Assembly: GCA_014381035.1 (NCBI GenBank)
Contig: JACMIS010000248.1
Span: 1-5,486 of the forward strand
Direction of reading: 5' to 3'
Length of the DNA: 5,486 nt
DNA from: Armatimonadota bacterium
GTDB lineage: Bacteria > Armatimonadota > Armatimonadia > Armatimonadales > Armatimonadaceae
A model generated the notes under the pieces. It saw only the letters and a program-made list of their open reading frames with translations, was not told where the DNA came from and searched no databases. Made by a program: the position numbers and the translations under genes. Of this stretch, positions 5,356 through 5,486 are shown one piece after another (position 1 is the first letter of the stretch; every line of letters starts with the position of its first letter).

Positions 5356-5486
5356 CCAGATACAAGTCTTGAAGGAAAGCTTGTAACCGCGAAAGCATCA
5401 GGAACTATTTTCAAGGTCGGTTCAAAGGGTGACAGTGTGCGCGCTATCCAAGAATTTTTGAACACCTATGACAAGAAATCGACCAA
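5296..5486 (+). CDS. Peptidoglycan-binding-domain protein fragment lacking a start codon
   Basis: A frame open from 5296 to the window end reads first a Pro/Thr/Glu-rich linker (APEKPPTVNARGRTEPETPN), encoded largely by the right arm of the palindrome. From about 5410 it reads FKVGSKGDSVRAIQEFLN. That is the opening of a PG_binding_1-type peptidoglycan-binding domain (pattern: Gs.GdaV..iQ..L). Such proteins are normally secreted and linker-bearing. No ATG, GTG or TTG is in frame before GTG 5437, which already lies inside the domain. The frame is stopped upstream by TAG 5293-5295. The same frame is open at 5170-5292 and reads a hydrophobic stretch (CLVLLVRFF), so one amber codon separates a signal-peptide-like stretch from the linker. 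The gene may be 5'-disrupted, a pseudogene, or start in an unusual way. The 3' end lies beyond the window. By hand count 5356-5486 is about 44% G+C, lower than cca. Confidence 0.55.

Noticed and set aside
5321..5386. ATG 5321 as start of the peptidoglycan-binding protein through a frameshift
   Set aside because: The frame from ATG 5321 ends at TAA 5384. No convincing slippery heptamer is in register between them, and there is no ribosome-binding site.

Overview
The window comes from a moderately G+C-rich bacterial chromosome. The organism is probably a didermal, Gram-negative-type bacterium, because it carries a secreted Lys/Met-rich protein with a standard signal peptide and a membrane-anchored PIG-L deacetylase. 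TTG starts backed by strong purine-rich Shine-Dalgarno sites occur more than once. The tRNA gene has no encoded CCA and a CCA-adding enzyme lies nearby. I cannot fix the phylum from the sequence. Armatimonadota or a similar little-cultivated soil or biofilm lineage is only a guess.

Layout, all on the + strand. (1) 2-829 is the 3' part of a sugar phosphate isomerase/epimerase-like TIM barrel, cut by the window edge. (2) 838-1085 is a tRNA-Ser(GGA) unit with a perfect-consensus sigma70 promoter, an unusual inverted repeat overlapping that promoter, and a strong intrinsic terminator. (3) 1130-3061 is a probable two-gene operon: a membrane-anchored PIG-L/LmbE-type deacetylase with a C-terminal extension, then a small three-helix membrane protein of the DUF5658 type. 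(4) 3209-3586 is a secreted, Cys- and His-free protein built from KMxx tetrapeptide repeats, ended by a clear terminator. (5) 3715-5151 is cca, the tRNA CCA-adding enzyme with a C-terminal HD domain. (6) 5152-5486 is non-coding up to a nearly perfect 54-bp-stem inverted repeat (5240-5355). A peptidoglycan-binding-domain reading frame runs out of its right arm to the window end and has no usable start codon.

The genes do not form one pathway. The clear functional link is that the tRNA-Ser lacks a genomic CCA end and would need an enzyme such as Cca to mature. The PIG-L/DUF5658 pair, the KM-repeat protein and the peptidoglycan-binding fragment all point to the cell envelope, but no shared function can be shown.

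The most unusual parts are the large palindrome with the start-less peptidoglycan-binding frame at the 3' end, the KM-repeat secreted protein with alternative hairpins around its ribosome-binding site, and the inverted repeat laid over the tRNA promoter. No CRISPR array, transposase, integrase or recognisable defence gene is present.
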